From Crocinitomix sp044361315 (lineage in GTDB: Bacteria > Bacteroidota > Bacteroidia > Flavobacteriales_D > Crocinitomicaceae): 64,000 nt of DNA. Location: NCBI GenBank assembly GCA_044361315.1, contig JBIKJA010000014.1, positions 58,214-122,213 on the forward strand, written 5' to 3'. A program made the position numbers and the translations under genes. Below are positions 1 through 9,372 of this stretch, piece after piece. The notes beneath the pieces were generated by a model that was not told the origin of the DNA, did not search any database, and saw only the letters and a list, made by a program, of their open reading frames with translations. The first letter of the stretch is position 1. Each line of letters opens with the position of its first letter.

Positions 1-353
1 AAAGTCATTGCCATAACGGTAACAGAAATCACACTGCTTTCAGAAACGCGTTGTGCAAGTCCTGCTGTATTCACATTTATACCAGCACCACCTAACCAAT
101 TTGTTCGATCAAAACGGATTTGAGTTTTATCAGTAAATGCTAAACCAGCGATATTCGTATAAACGGCATCAAGACCATTGCTACAAGCGATTCCTGCATC
201 TCCCCATGCAGCACTTCTAGCCCAAGGATTGATTAATAACTCTGTCGCTCCTGCAGAACCAACTCTGTCCCCGTTCCCTGCAAAGGTCAATCCACTTACT
301 GATAGCGCAAGCCCAGTTAAAACGGATCCCTTAATTAATTTATTTATTTTCAT
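1..353 (-). CDS. PorV/PorQ family outer-membrane protein (partial, C-terminus beyond window)
   Basis: Only the first ~117 codons are present; the gene runs off the left edge. The start is the ATG at 351-353, followed by a signal peptide of Lys-rich N-terminus and a hydrophobic stretch ending near SGLTFA. The mature part carries the segment GSAGATELLINPWARSAAWG and a following NxAGLAF stretch. These are typical of the PorV/PorQ family (DUF3308-like beta-barrels), whose founding members PorV and PorQ act in type IX secretion at the outer membrane. It lies 33 nt after the 1417-residue secreted protein and is probably the last gene of the TonB receptor operon. Family membership is recognised from sequence; whether it is PorV itself or a paralogue dedicated to this operon cannot be said. 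Confidence 0.8.
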   Translation of the reverse strand, partial: MKINKLIKGSVLTGLALSVSGLTFAGNGDRVGSAGATELLINPWARSAAWGDAGIACSNGLDAVYTNIAGLAFTDKTQIRFDRTNWLGGAGINVNTAGLAQRVSESSVISVTVMAMT

Positions 354-386
354 GATAAATGACTTTTAAATTAATACTTGTATGAT

Positions 387-3300
387 CTACAAATTGTCCA
401 AATCTGGTTGTCTCAGCGCACCATACCATTTAATAATCTTTTCATACTCTACAATATTTCCATTTTCGTCAGGAATACTTATTGTAATATGAATAATGTA
501 AAGTCCACCAGAAATTGGAATAGCTGCATGATTTTTCAAATCCCAATCGATTGATGTCAAAGGGTCATCTTTTACGAAAGAACGTACCAATGCACCTTGC
601 ATATTAAAGATATTCACCTTACATCTTTCAGGCAAATTAGTGATTTTAACACGGTTATCACGTTTTCCTGTTTCGTACTCGCTGTAAGCATAGTATGGAT
701 TAGGAACAACATTGATATTATCAATCACTGAGATTAAACGATCCCCATCACTGGTAATAGATGGATTATCGAAACTGAAACCATATAAAGGAAACCCTAA
801 GTTATCGTTATCTACAGTTCGTTCATCATAAGGACGATTGACACGAGCACTAATTTTTACATCAGACGAAAGTAATGTTTGATTTTCTGCCAAAATTGGT
901 TCCATCACCCACATACATGTTTTCCAAGCATCTCTGTAATTGTTATTTCTTTCAGGCCCAGAAGGTTCCACATCCAACATTCCTCTCAACCAAAGACCTC
1001 CATCATAAAGAGGGGCTTCGTCAACGCCTGCTGTTCCTGCACCAAAAACATACACAAAGTGCATTCCTCCAAATCTTGGCACACCAGAATTATCGGCAAA
1101 ATTAGATGTAGGATTCCAAATCATATCATCGCCATTGTCTCCTTGCAACCATGAATTTTCACTAAACACCATATTCAAGCGTTCTCCAGTGTTCACGTCA
1201 ATTGCATAGCCAGGGAACCATCCCATACCAGTTGCATTAGTTAAGTCTCCTTCTGCCGCATTGTAACCTGCATCACCAGCACTTAAGCCTTGTTTATCAA
1301 CAGATTTATCGCTTCTAGGCTGTAAGATCCAATCGCCATGTTCGGTTTGAGATAAATTGTCATTCATTTCGATAACTGTACATCTTGTCCATTTGGTTTT
1401 ATCATCCGTGATCACAATATCCACATCATGAATATCTTTCATTGAGATAGTATTTTGAACCGACGATGCAGAAGTAAACCATGTTTGATTTGACTCGTAC
1501 CAAGGAGATGATGTATTTTCACCAGGGAAACCAAATGGATTACCATAAGGCCCTTTTCCAACAAATTTAAATGGTGCAATACCTCCATTTAATAATTTCT
1601 CATAGTTCTGTTCTGACGCATCCAATCCAAAATCGTCGTAATGACATGGCTGATAAATCCAATTGTCGGCCACACAGCCAGCATTTGGTGTGGTAGCATG
1701 ATTCGCAGCTTCTTCACTGCTTCCAACTCTAATCCAGTTTGAAGGATAGAATAAATCAGAATCTTCAATAAAATCTAACCATCTATTTGATGAATCCGCA
1801 TAAGTAATCGTTGCACCAATTGGTGGGGTATAAGCATTTACACCAGCATTTACATAGTATTGTTGATTTACTTGAACAGAAAGTCCCCAATCCAAAATCA
1901 ATTGCTCCCGAACCACAGAAATCAAATCTTCAGAATAAACAGTGTCTCGGATAGTTACTCCACCTTCAACGTAAGCACGTTCGATCCACCATATATCTTC
2001 ATTAATATCATCCGCAGTTGTTCCAAACCCAATTCTGTATTCACCCCCTTTAAGGTTTAATGGATCAATTACTTTAACATCTATTGGACCAGAACCACTT
2101 TTGTAGGTAGGTTTTCTAACCTCTCCATTCGCAATAATCAAATCAACTGTTCCATCTGTTAACTCTAGGAACGTCCCACCATTTCCTTCACCCTCAATCT
2201 GGGTGATTTCTGGTTGAAACCCATAAGAAGTTGTGAAAATTCGTCCATCTGCTTCAGGTGTTGGATCATGTGGAATTCCCACTACTGATTCGATTCCTTT
2301 TCCAGAACCGGAAATACGTGAACGCAAGTAAGGTCTTTTTTGACCATCTAACAACGACGGATTATTTGGATCATATTCTTTGTATTGGTTGTACGCATAA
2401 GATACCGCCAAATAGTAGTATTTTTTGTGGTTTACAAGTTTTCTATCACCAGCAGCAAATAAATCCTCGGTAATTCTAAAGGATCTTCTTAAGCCAGCAT
2501 CTAACGGAAACTCTCCAGCCGGTTCAACTACAACCGCTGGAATAGAAATATCTAATTCTTCATCGTACGTATAATTCACTAATTTACCAATCCCGTTTTT
2601 AACATCACTTTGAGCAACTAAACGAGCTCTTGATAAATCTGCAAGATCGGCAACTGACGCTAATTCATCTACCATCTGATAAACTTGGAATCCTTCGAAT
2701 TTAAATTTATTATCATAAACAATACCTAATTCTAATAGTGAATCCGGGGTAATGATATTAATACGATCTTCCTCAACATAATTTTCTAATTCAACTCCTG
2801 CAGGATCGTTTAAGAATAGAATTAACTCATTCTCCATTTCTTGAATCGTCAATACTGGAGCAACAGGAGGATCAACTAATTCAAAACAGTTATCAAACAA
2901 TGCTTGTGCTTTTGTATCTGCGGTTTTCAATGCACGAATAGGAGCTTCAAGATCAGACTCATTACTTTGTCCGATTACTACACCTACTGTAATATTATTC
3001 ACAGCACCTGGTCTTAACGTAAATGGACCAGCAGATTGCAAGAAACGTCTATCAAAAGGTGGGTTTCCAACGCTTGTTTCGGACCAAGGATCCGCCGAAG
3101 GTGCAGCTACTGGGTAAGTTCCCCAATCTAATGGATCGGAATCATCAGGGAACATATATTTAGTAGCTACTCCGGAACCAGTCGTATTTCCATTTCCACC
3201 AAATTGCATGGTTAATCCATTTTTCCAAATACCTCGTAAATAATTATAATAATCAGATGCAGAACTTGGGTCGCCATAAGGGCTTCCATCTCGGTTATGA

Positions 3301-4640
3301 TAAACAAATCGGGCCATACCGAAACGCTCATTATCGACAACATTATCGCCATACCCAATACCTAAACCTGGGTAAGGAATTCCGTCTTTTGCAAAAACTT
3401 CTGCAAGTAACACTGCTGGACCACTGCCATCAGCTACCGCTTTGTAAATTGGATTATCAATTCCATCGTTATCTAAATAAGGCCCCTCGAAGAAATCGAT
3501 TCCCACAGCTGGTGGATTAGCGCCATAACCTGGCTGAGCTCCAACACCTTCATCATTTAAATCTCCATTGTAGCAATATCCTAAACCTCGAGCAACATCA
3601 CAACCAACAAAATCGTCAGTTGAAAAACCGATGTCTGGATCTACCCATTGTCCAAAATAAGTTTCATATAAAGTTTGTGTACCACGGTTGATCAACTCAT
3701 AGTTGTAGAATGTCATGTCATTGATTGCGTCATCTGTTGCAAAGGTGAATGCTTGCGCACGTATTTCCATTGCAATTGGATCGCCACCAGTTTCAGTATG
3801 AATATTTCCTTTGTCATTAAATACCCACCAGTTAGTTTCGTCACCAAACAATGTTACACGTCTATCATTTCTACAATCAACCTCTTCAGTAATATCATAC
3901 CATGGATAATCTCCGTCAACTTCGGGATCATAAATTCCATTTGGAGTTTCACCTGGCTTAGCGTTGTCATAGAAAGGAGCTAGGTAAAAATCCTCACCCA
4001 AGGCAGTATTTCCATGAGCAGGCCAAGCCCGTAATCTATCCATAACTTGTTCTGAAGGTTTTTCAACCCCCTCACAATCTTCTGGAGCAGTCACTCCATT
4101 ATCACAATTCCACCAGGCAATAAACTGTAATACTTCACTTTTTCGAATAGTGAAAAATTGATCAAATTCATCACAACGACTTGGAATTATTTCTGCTGCT
4201 CCATTGTCCCGCAACAAGGTAACATCAGCATTTTGAGGCACAAATGGATCAAAGTTACCAGAACCTCCGATCAAATCACCAAGGGGCCCTGGCCAGAAAT
4301 CGTTTCCTTGACGGAACATGTGTGCAGCCAATTTAAGCTGACCATTAATATCTTCACCTCCCATCCAAAGGGCACCTGAAAATAGTACGTGATTCAAACT
4401 TCCTTTCGGATATTCATAAGACGCACGTGTATTTGCTCTATCTTGCCACAAGGACCCACCTGTTTCAATCAATGCTTTAATATTATTAAATTCAATGAAA
4501 AGCCTTTCATTAGCTGGTGCGCATCCAGCAGCACGACCATCTCCGCTCGCCAAACTAGGGCCTCTGTGACCAGGCAATACGTCAGCAAACGTATTTACCG
4601 CAAGACCTAAAACTAAAATACTTAGTACTAACTTCTTCAT
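387..4640 (-). CDS. Large secreted protein with T9SS-type C-terminal tail
   Basis: A 1417-residue protein with a clear signal peptide (MKKLVLSILVLGLAVNTFA). It is rich in Asp, Gly, aromatic residues and Cys, as expected of an extracellular or surface protein. A fibronectin-like linker (DPPVAPVLT) is visible near residue 585. The last ~100 residues, from VVPNPYYAY near residue 1313, have the beta-sandwich pattern of a T9SS sorting/anchoring tail: VNIFNMQGALVRSF followed by ISGGLYIIHI. It sits 28 nt after the TonB-dependent receptor and 33 nt before the PorV/PorQ-like gene. This three-gene order is common in Bacteroidota. The biochemical role is unknown; I recognise no enzymatic domain. A surface partner of the receptor is an inference from gene order. 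Confidence 0.8.
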   Translation of the reverse strand: MKKLVLSILVLGLAVNTFADVLPGHRGPSLASGDGRAAGCAPANERLFIEFNNIKALIETGGSLWQDRANTRASYEYPKGSLNHVLFSGALWMGGEDINGQLKLAAHMFRQGNDFWPGPLGDLIGGSGNFDPFVPQNADVTLLRDNGAAEIIPSRCDEFDQFFTIRKSEVLQFIAWWNCDNGVTAPEDCEGVEKPSEQVMDRLRAWPAHGNTALGEDFYLAPFYDNAKPGETPNGIYDPEVDGDYPWYDITEEVDCRNDRRVTLFGDETNWWVFNDKGNIHTETGGDPIAMEIRAQAFTFATDDAINDMTFYNYELINRGTQTLYETYFGQWVDPDIGFSTDDFVGCDVARGLGYCYNGDLNDEGVGAQPGYGANPPAVGIDFFEGPYLDNDGIDNPIYKAVADGSGPAVLLAEVFAKDGIPYPGLGIGYGDNVVDNERFGMARFVYHNRDGSPYGDPSSASDYYNYLRGIWKNGLTMQFGGNGNTTGSGVATKYMFPDDSDPLDWGTYPVAAPSADPWSETSVGNPPFDRRFLQSAGPFTLRPGAVNNITVGVVIGQSNESDLEAPIRALKTADTKAQALFDNCFELVDPPVAPVLTIQEMENELILFLNDPAGVELENYVEEDRINIITPDSLLELGIVYDNKFKFEGFQVYQMVDELASVADLADLSRARLVAQSDVKNGIGKLVNYTYDEELDISIPAVVVEPAGEFPLDAGLRRSFRITEDLFAAGDRKLVNHKKYYYLAVSYAYNQYKEYDPNNPSLLDGQKRPYLRSRISGSGKGIESVVGIPHDPTPEADGRIFTTSYGFQPEITQIEGEGNGGTFLELTDGTVDLIIANGEVRKPTYKSGSGPIDVKVIDPLNLKGGEYRIGFGTTADDINEDIWWIERAYVEGGVTIRDTVYSEDLISVVREQLILDWGLSVQVNQQYYVNAGVNAYTPPIGATITYADSSNRWLDFIEDSDLFYPSNWIRVGSSEEAANHATTPNAGCVADNWIYQPCHYDDFGLDASEQNYEKLLNGGIAPFKFVGKGPYGNPFGFPGENTSSPWYESNQTWFTSASSVQNTISMKDIHDVDIVITDDKTKWTRCTVIEMNDNLSQTEHGDWILQPRSDKSVDKQGLSAGDAGYNAAEGDLTNATGMGWFPGYAIDVNTGERLNMVFSENSWLQGDNGDDMIWNPTSNFADNSGVPRFGGMHFVYVFGAGTAGVDEAPLYDGGLWLRGMLDVEPSGPERNNNYRDAWKTCMWVMEPILAENQTLLSSDVKISARVNRPYDERTVDNDNLGFPLYGFSFDNPSITSDGDRLISVIDNINVVPNPYYAYSEYETGKRDNRVKITNLPERCKVNIFNMQGALVRSFVKDDPLTSIDWDLKNHAAIPISGGLYIIHITISIPDENGNIVEYEKIIKWYGALRQPDLDNL

Positions 4641-4668
4641 AATTTTTCTATTAAACTTTTAACCAATA

Positions 4669-7600
4669 CTAAAAGTCAAATTTTACACCTAATCGAATTG
4701 TTCTTGGAATACCATAATTAAATGGGTTTTGCACTTTAAGTGCATAATAATCTCTAAATGATTGCTCATCTAATTGATTTTGAATTGAAGCTTGGAATTG
4801 AGAAGCTGCCAAATAACCATCATCATCAGGGTTTCCTGTCGCTCTATAAACATTTAGTACGTTTACAATATTAAACATGTTGGTGACACGCAAATAAACA
4901 TTTAAATAAGCTGCTTTCTTTTTGTTTTCATCATCACCAAATTCTAGCATAAAGTTACGATCCAACTGAAGATCGATTCGATATTGCCAAGGTTTACGAG
5001 AACCATTTAATGAACCATCTAGTGGAGAACTGCCGCCCGCTAATAAAGCTTCGCCAGCCGCTTGTTTGAAAGCAGAGTAAGGCGTTCCAGAACCAATTTG
5101 AGTAACGATGTTCAACCCTGTATTTTCCAACACCCCAAATTTACCAATCATTGGACCATTGTAATCTTTACCACCTCCATAACGATAATCAAAAACAATG
5201 TTAAAACCATGTCTTTGATCGAAATTATAAGGGAAAATAGTTCTTAAGTTTGGCTCTCCTGAGTTTACTAATGTCAGAGCAGAGTTAGCATCAGAACCTG
5301 TTCCATTTGCAAACTGAAGTGTATAAGAAGCAGTCATACGAATATTACCTGTTCTTCTTAAATCGTAAGCTAAAGTTAATCCTTTAACAGTACCGAAATC
5401 TCTATTCCCATAAGTACGGTAAGTATTTGGGTAAGCAGAGAACACATTCACCAATTGCACTTGATCTCTTTGTTCTTTATAGAAAGCAGAGATTTTTAAC
5501 GATGAAGTTTTTGATAACACTTGCTGGAAACCGAGCTCATAATCAATGGTACGTTCAGGTTTTAAGTTTGGATTATCGATAATTACGTTTCTAGTTTGTA
5601 AAAACTGATAATCAATCGGATTAAATCTATTTCCAGTTGTTGGACGTTTTGTTAAGATGTCATAATGAGCAAAGAAAGACGCTTCATCAGAAATAGGGAA
5701 TGAGAAAGCCACACGCGGCATTACATTGATTTGAGGCTTGTAATCTTCGAATGAAGCAGCGGTTGGGCTTTTCAACGTATTATCTTGCAACCAAGGCGCA
5801 ATACCTTTACTTCCATGAATCAAAGTTGGATCAGCGATTTCAACACCACTTCCATCGTACCACACATCACCATTTCTATATCCATTAATTGAAGTTGGAT
5901 TATCTACATCATTTACATAAACCACGAAATCATCTCCAATATTATCCGGGTGTGAAATTGCAGTTCCATTATCAAATGCACTTACTTCACCAGCGGTTTT
6001 AGCTTCATACAATAAATAAGGGTCCTTTAAAACCGGTTGATTCGCATCAAATACATCCACACGAACACCTACGTTGAAGATGATATCATCAAACGCAAAT
6101 TTATCCATTAAATATCCTGAAATATAAATCGGTTGGAATGCGCCAATTGTTCGCGCATAATTTTGATCAGCATTAAATTCATTAAAATACTTGTTAATAT
6201 CAGTATTTCCTCTCACTTTTTTCCCTGTGTGATCGTATCCATACCAAGTAAAGTATGCATTACCAGAGTTTAATAACTCGTCTGGACTAAACATATCTAA
6301 GGTGAAGAAATCAGGATCAAGACCGTCAATTCCAACGAAATCAGTACCATCCGTGTCTAAACCTAATTTATTTCTTACATTATAATCAAAAAAGTATTGA
6401 GCATCATTATTTTCTTGACCTCCAAACTCACCTTCAGATGCGTTTAGTCGATCATAAGTGATACGAGGATAAGTTCCATAATAGTCAAAAGAGCTTTTAC
6501 TTTTATCTAACTCAAGAATGTGACTATTCATATATTGTCGCGCGATCGTCCAAATGCCGAGCGGGTTACCACCAAATCCTCTATCCCATCTTTGCTCATA
6601 TTCGAACCCTAAAGAAATTGCATGGTCATTTAAGTTAATTGTACCAGAACCTGTAACACGAAATTGATCTGCTTGATTATATCCATAAAAGTTAAATGGC
6701 GTTCCTAAATTGTTCCAAATTCCGTATACATTTTGAGGAACGTCTCCATTTCTTAGTCCATTTCCTTGTTCGATTTGGAACAAGTTTTCATAATTATCTA
6801 CAGGGTCACCAGCAAAAATATCGAAATACTGACTGGTAATTGCTGCAAAAGCCGTATTGTTCGTTGACGGAGTAAATCGAACCAATGTATCCTTAAATCC
6901 ATTGTGGATTAAACTATCATTGGCCTGATTAAATTCATAAGTTGTTTCTTTAAAAACTTCAAATTTACCAACGTGTCCATAATTAAAAATTCTATCTTGG
7001 TGCGTAGCATCCCATGTTCTTCCATAACTTTGAGAATAGTCAACCATTAAAGAGTAGAACGCATTTTTAATTTTTGAAGACGAACCTTCTGTATTATTAT
7101 CAAATCGTTGTGTGAAACGACCATAAACTCTCCAATCTAATGAAGTACCTTGACCAAAATTATCGAAATTAAAAAGTGAATTAGAATAACTGTAGCTACT
7201 CGCGCTTGAGTATGCCATATTACCTCCGAAGGTTAGATTTATACTCGGCCCTGCATTCACATCAATTTTACCTGCGGCTGAAAAAGATCTTGCTCTTGCA
7301 TTCATTCTCCAAGGAACTTGCTCAAAATTTGACAATGCAGGATCTGTAGAGGTTCTTAAAAAGTCAGTGTTATAATAAGCCCCTCCTCCATCATCGCCAG
7401 TTGGACGTAAAGGACCTAATTGAGAAGGATCTAATAAAGCATCTCTTACTTCTTTTTTAACTCTATATCCTCCACCAAAAACTGGTCTACCATCTAAATC
7501 ATCTGTATAGTTAGCAGATAAGAAGAATCCTAAAATAGGTTTTGTTGCTTCACCTGTTGAATCACGTTTCATCAACAAAGGTCCAGAAATCATACCTTCT

Positions 7601-8406
7601 AATAGATTGTGCGCATATTTATCGAATCCAATTACACGACCATCATAACCAAGTGGGTCTGCACCATTAAAATAAAATCCAGAAGTAACCCCTTCAAAAG
7701 ATCCAAAATATTTTGCTGAAGGACCTCTTGTTGTAATAGAGATAATACCTCCAGTTAAGTCACCATAATTTGCAGGAACCCCTCCGGTAATAACGGAAAC
7801 CTCTTGTATTGCTGATTTTGGTAAAGAACTTGACCCCCTTACTTTAATCCCATCTATATAAAAATATGAATCTTCTGTACGTGTTCCACGGATACTTAGA
7901 CCGTCAGAACCTTCTGCGTTATAAACACCTCCAACAGTTGCAGCAATTCCCGCAGCCGAACGTGTAGGCATTTTAGAAATATCCTCTCGAGTTACTTTAG
8001 CTCCAGATGCACCACCATCCGCGTCAATTAGAGGAACTTCGTAATAAGTAACTTCAACCACGTCTAACATTTCTTCAGAAGTTGACAATTCTAAAGGAAG
8101 TGTGGTTAAACGATCAGAACTTACAAGCACTCCTTCTTTACGGATGGTTGTATATCCAATAAATCTCACCTCTACAGCATATTCTCCTGGTGAAAGTGAG
8201 CTTATTTGATATTTACCATCAAAATCAGTTACCGCGAAACCTTTTTGCTGACCACCTTGAAACACCAAAACCTTAACAAAAGGCAATGCTTCCTTGGTGG
8301 TTTTGTCAGTAACAGAACCCTTAATTGTACCTGTTCCTGTTTGCGCAAAACCTGAACCTATTGAAAGTAAGAGTATTGCAAATAATAAATTTAATTTTTT
8401 AAGCAT
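4669..8406 (-). CDS. TonB-dependent receptor with carboxypeptidase-like N-terminal domain
   Basis: A 1245-residue outer-membrane receptor. A signal peptide (ending GSGFAQ) is followed by a carboxypeptidase regulatory-like beta-sandwich at about 25-105 (GTIKGSVTDKTTKEALPFVKV, shortened here to its hallmark GxVTD...LPFV). A TonB plug follows at about 125-235, with the motifs YYIDGIKVRGSS and ITGGVPANYGDLTGGIISI. The rest is a long beta-barrel rich in aromatic and Asn residues, ending in an aromatic C-terminus (LGVKFDF) typical of outer-membrane barrels. It is the first gene of an operon with the 1417-residue secreted protein and a PorV/PorQ-like protein. The substrate is unknown; no SusD-like partner is present in the window, so a polysaccharide-utilisation role is not supported. 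Confidence 0.92.
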   Translation of the reverse strand: MLKKLNLLFAILLLSIGSGFAQTGTGTIKGSVTDKTTKEALPFVKVLVFQGGQQKGFAVTDFDGKYQISSLSPGEYAVEVRFIGYTTIRKEGVLVSSDRLTTLPLELSTSEEMLDVVEVTYYEVPLIDADGGASGAKVTREDISKMPTRSAAGIAATVGGVYNAEGSDGLSIRGTRTEDSYFYIDGIKVRGSSSLPKSAIQEVSVITGGVPANYGDLTGGIISITTRGPSAKYFGSFEGVTSGFYFNGADPLGYDGRVIGFDKYAHNLLEGMISGPLLMKRDSTGEATKPILGFFLSANYTDDLDGRPVFGGGYRVKKEVRDALLDPSQLGPLRPTGDDGGGAYYNTDFLRTSTDPALSNFEQVPWRMNARARSFSAAGKIDVNAGPSINLTFGGNMAYSSASSYSYSNSLFNFDNFGQGTSLDWRVYGRFTQRFDNNTEGSSSKIKNAFYSLMVDYSQSYGRTWDATHQDRIFNYGHVGKFEVFKETTYEFNQANDSLIHNGFKDTLVRFTPSTNNTAFAAITSQYFDIFAGDPVDNYENLFQIEQGNGLRNGDVPQNVYGIWNNLGTPFNFYGYNQADQFRVTGSGTINLNDHAISLGFEYEQRWDRGFGGNPLGIWTIARQYMNSHILELDKSKSSFDYYGTYPRITYDRLNASEGEFGGQENNDAQYFFDYNVRNKLGLDTDGTDFVGIDGLDPDFFTLDMFSPDELLNSGNAYFTWYGYDHTGKKVRGNTDINKYFNEFNADQNYARTIGAFQPIYISGYLMDKFAFDDIIFNVGVRVDVFDANQPVLKDPYLLYEAKTAGEVSAFDNGTAISHPDNIGDDFVVYVNDVDNPTSINGYRNGDVWYDGSGVEIADPTLIHGSKGIAPWLQDNTLKSPTAASFEDYKPQINVMPRVAFSFPISDEASFFAHYDILTKRPTTGNRFNPIDYQFLQTRNVIIDNPNLKPERTIDYELGFQQVLSKTSSLKISAFYKEQRDQVQLVNVFSAYPNTYRTYGNRDFGTVKGLTLAYDLRRTGNIRMTASYTLQFANGTGSDANSALTLVNSGEPNLRTIFPYNFDQRHGFNIVFDYRYGGGKDYNGPMIGKFGVLENTGLNIVTQIGSGTPYSAFKQAAGEALLAGGSSPLDGSLNGSRKPWQYRIDLQLDRNFMLEFGDDENKKKAAYLNVYLRVTNMFNIVNVLNVYRATGNPDDDGYLAASQFQASIQNQLDEQSFRDYYALKVQNPFNYGIPRTIRLGVKFDF

Positions 8407-8578
8407 AAGTAAGCGTATTTGTTAAAAAACCTTAAAATACAGTAGCCCGTAAATATAGGTAATTAATAATTTAACTAACAAAAATAAATCACAAAAAATT
8501 TAAGTTCTCTTAATTAAATACAAAACTATCCTTTATTAATTATGGATAAAAGTGGCTAAATGAACAATTTCTTGTTTA

Positions 8579-8866
8579 TTATACAAGTCTATTATTTCGC
8601 ATTGGTTTTCCCTTTTGACGACGTTTGGCATTTTTGGCCGCACGTTTCATTCGTTTCCGTGTTTCTTTATCTTGATTTTTCCATTGATGTTTCCGAGTTC
8701 TTTTTTGCTTTTTGTAAGTACTCTTTACTTGTTTGCCTTTTCCGCCTCTTTCACCGCTCTTTACACTTTTGGCCCCTTTCTCCTGCGCATAATCTGGTGT
8801 AGGAATAATTACTAATGATGCAATAATTATTACTAATTTCGTTATTATATTAAATCTTCTAGTCAT
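8579..8866 (-). CDS. Small basic secreted protein, unknown function
   Basis: A 95-residue protein with an apparent signal peptide (MTRRFNIITKLVIIIASLVI, then ...PDYAQ). The mature chain is extremely rich in Lys, Arg and Gly (KRTRKHQWK, KRAAKNAKRRQKGK) and has almost no hydrophobic residues. It is probably disordered, exported and nucleic-acid- or polyanion-binding, but that is only inferred from composition. The start codon shares the tetranucleotide CATG (8864-8867) with the start of the divergent lipoprotein gene. The signal peptide begins exactly at this ATG, which supports the start. No homologue is recognised. Confidence 0.55.
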   Translation of the reverse strand: MTRRFNIITKLVIIIASLVIIPTPDYAQEKGAKSVKSGERGGKGKQVKSTYKKQKRTRKHQWKNQDKETRKRMKRAAKNAKRRQKGKPMRNNRLV

Positions 8867-9299
8867 GGGACAAATATATTTAAGATACTATTTACTTGCT
8901 TTAATTGTGCCAACATTATTTTTTGTTTCGTGCAAAGAACAAAATTATCCAATCCCAGATGTGCCTGTAAATATGAGTATTAACCTTGATTTACCCTCAT
9001 ATAATGCTTTGAATGCGCCAGGTGGCTATGCTTATGTAACTGGTGGTTCGAGAGGAATCGTTGTCTATCGTAATTTTGATGAATTTGTCGCATTAGATAG
9101 ACACTCTACTCATGATTCGGACAAAGAATGTGCTGTTGTCGAAGTAAATCCCGATAATGTTTTTGAGCTAATTGATACATGTTCAGGCTCCAAATATAGT
9201 ATTTCAACAGGCGTTGTAATTGCTGGACCCGCTCAATATGCGCTCAAGCGTTACCAATCATACTGGGATGGTGCTTATACGGTCACTATTTTTAATTAA
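8865..9299 (+). CDS. Rieske-fold-like lipoprotein lacking the usual Fe-S ligands
   Basis: A 144-residue protein. Its N-terminus is a lipoprotein signal peptide with lipobox FVSC (Cys at residue 23), so it is probably anchored to a membrane outside the cytoplasm. The mature part has the layout of Bacteroidota Rieske-like lipoproteins: a YNALNAPGGYAYV strand, RGIVVYR, then a first ligand region (DRHSTHDSD) and a second (DTCSGSKYS), followed by GPAQYALKRY. In a true Rieske centre these two regions supply Cys-x-His and Cys-x-x-His. Here the first reads HSTH and the second CSGS, so a normal [2Fe-2S] cluster is unlikely. The assignment is by motif layout, not by strong identity. It is divergent from the small basic protein gene and convergent with ahcY, with a bidirectional terminator after it. 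Confidence 0.65.
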   Translation: MGQIYLRYYLLALIVPTLFFVSCKEQNYPIPDVPVNMSINLDLPSYNALNAPGGYAYVTGGSRGIVVYRNFDEFVALDRHSTHDSDKECAVVEVNPDNVFELIDTCSGSKYSISTGVVIAGPAQYALKRYQSYWDGAYTVTIFN

Positions 9300-9307
9300 T
9301 CGAAAAA

Positions 9308-9339
9308 AAGAGAGGTCGTCTTGTTAGACAACCTCTCTT
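9308..9339. terminator. Bidirectional intrinsic terminator between lipoprotein gene and ahcY
   Basis: A hairpin of 14-nt arms (AAGAGAGGTCGTCT and AGACAACCTCTCTT, one C/A mismatch) with loop TGTT lies between the two convergent stop codons. It is flanked by an A-tract on the left, giving U residues for the minus-strand transcript, and by a TTATTAA stretch on the right. It can serve both ahcY (minus) and the lipoprotein gene (plus). Confidence 0.8.
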
Positions 9340-9372
9340 ATTAACTATTGAATTTGTTAAAAATCTCAAAGA

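Noticed and set aside
875..4610. Plus-strand open frames across the 1417-residue secreted protein gene
   Set aside because: They have no recognisable domains, no ribosome-binding context and are spread over three frames; they are reading-frame shadows of the minus-strand gene.
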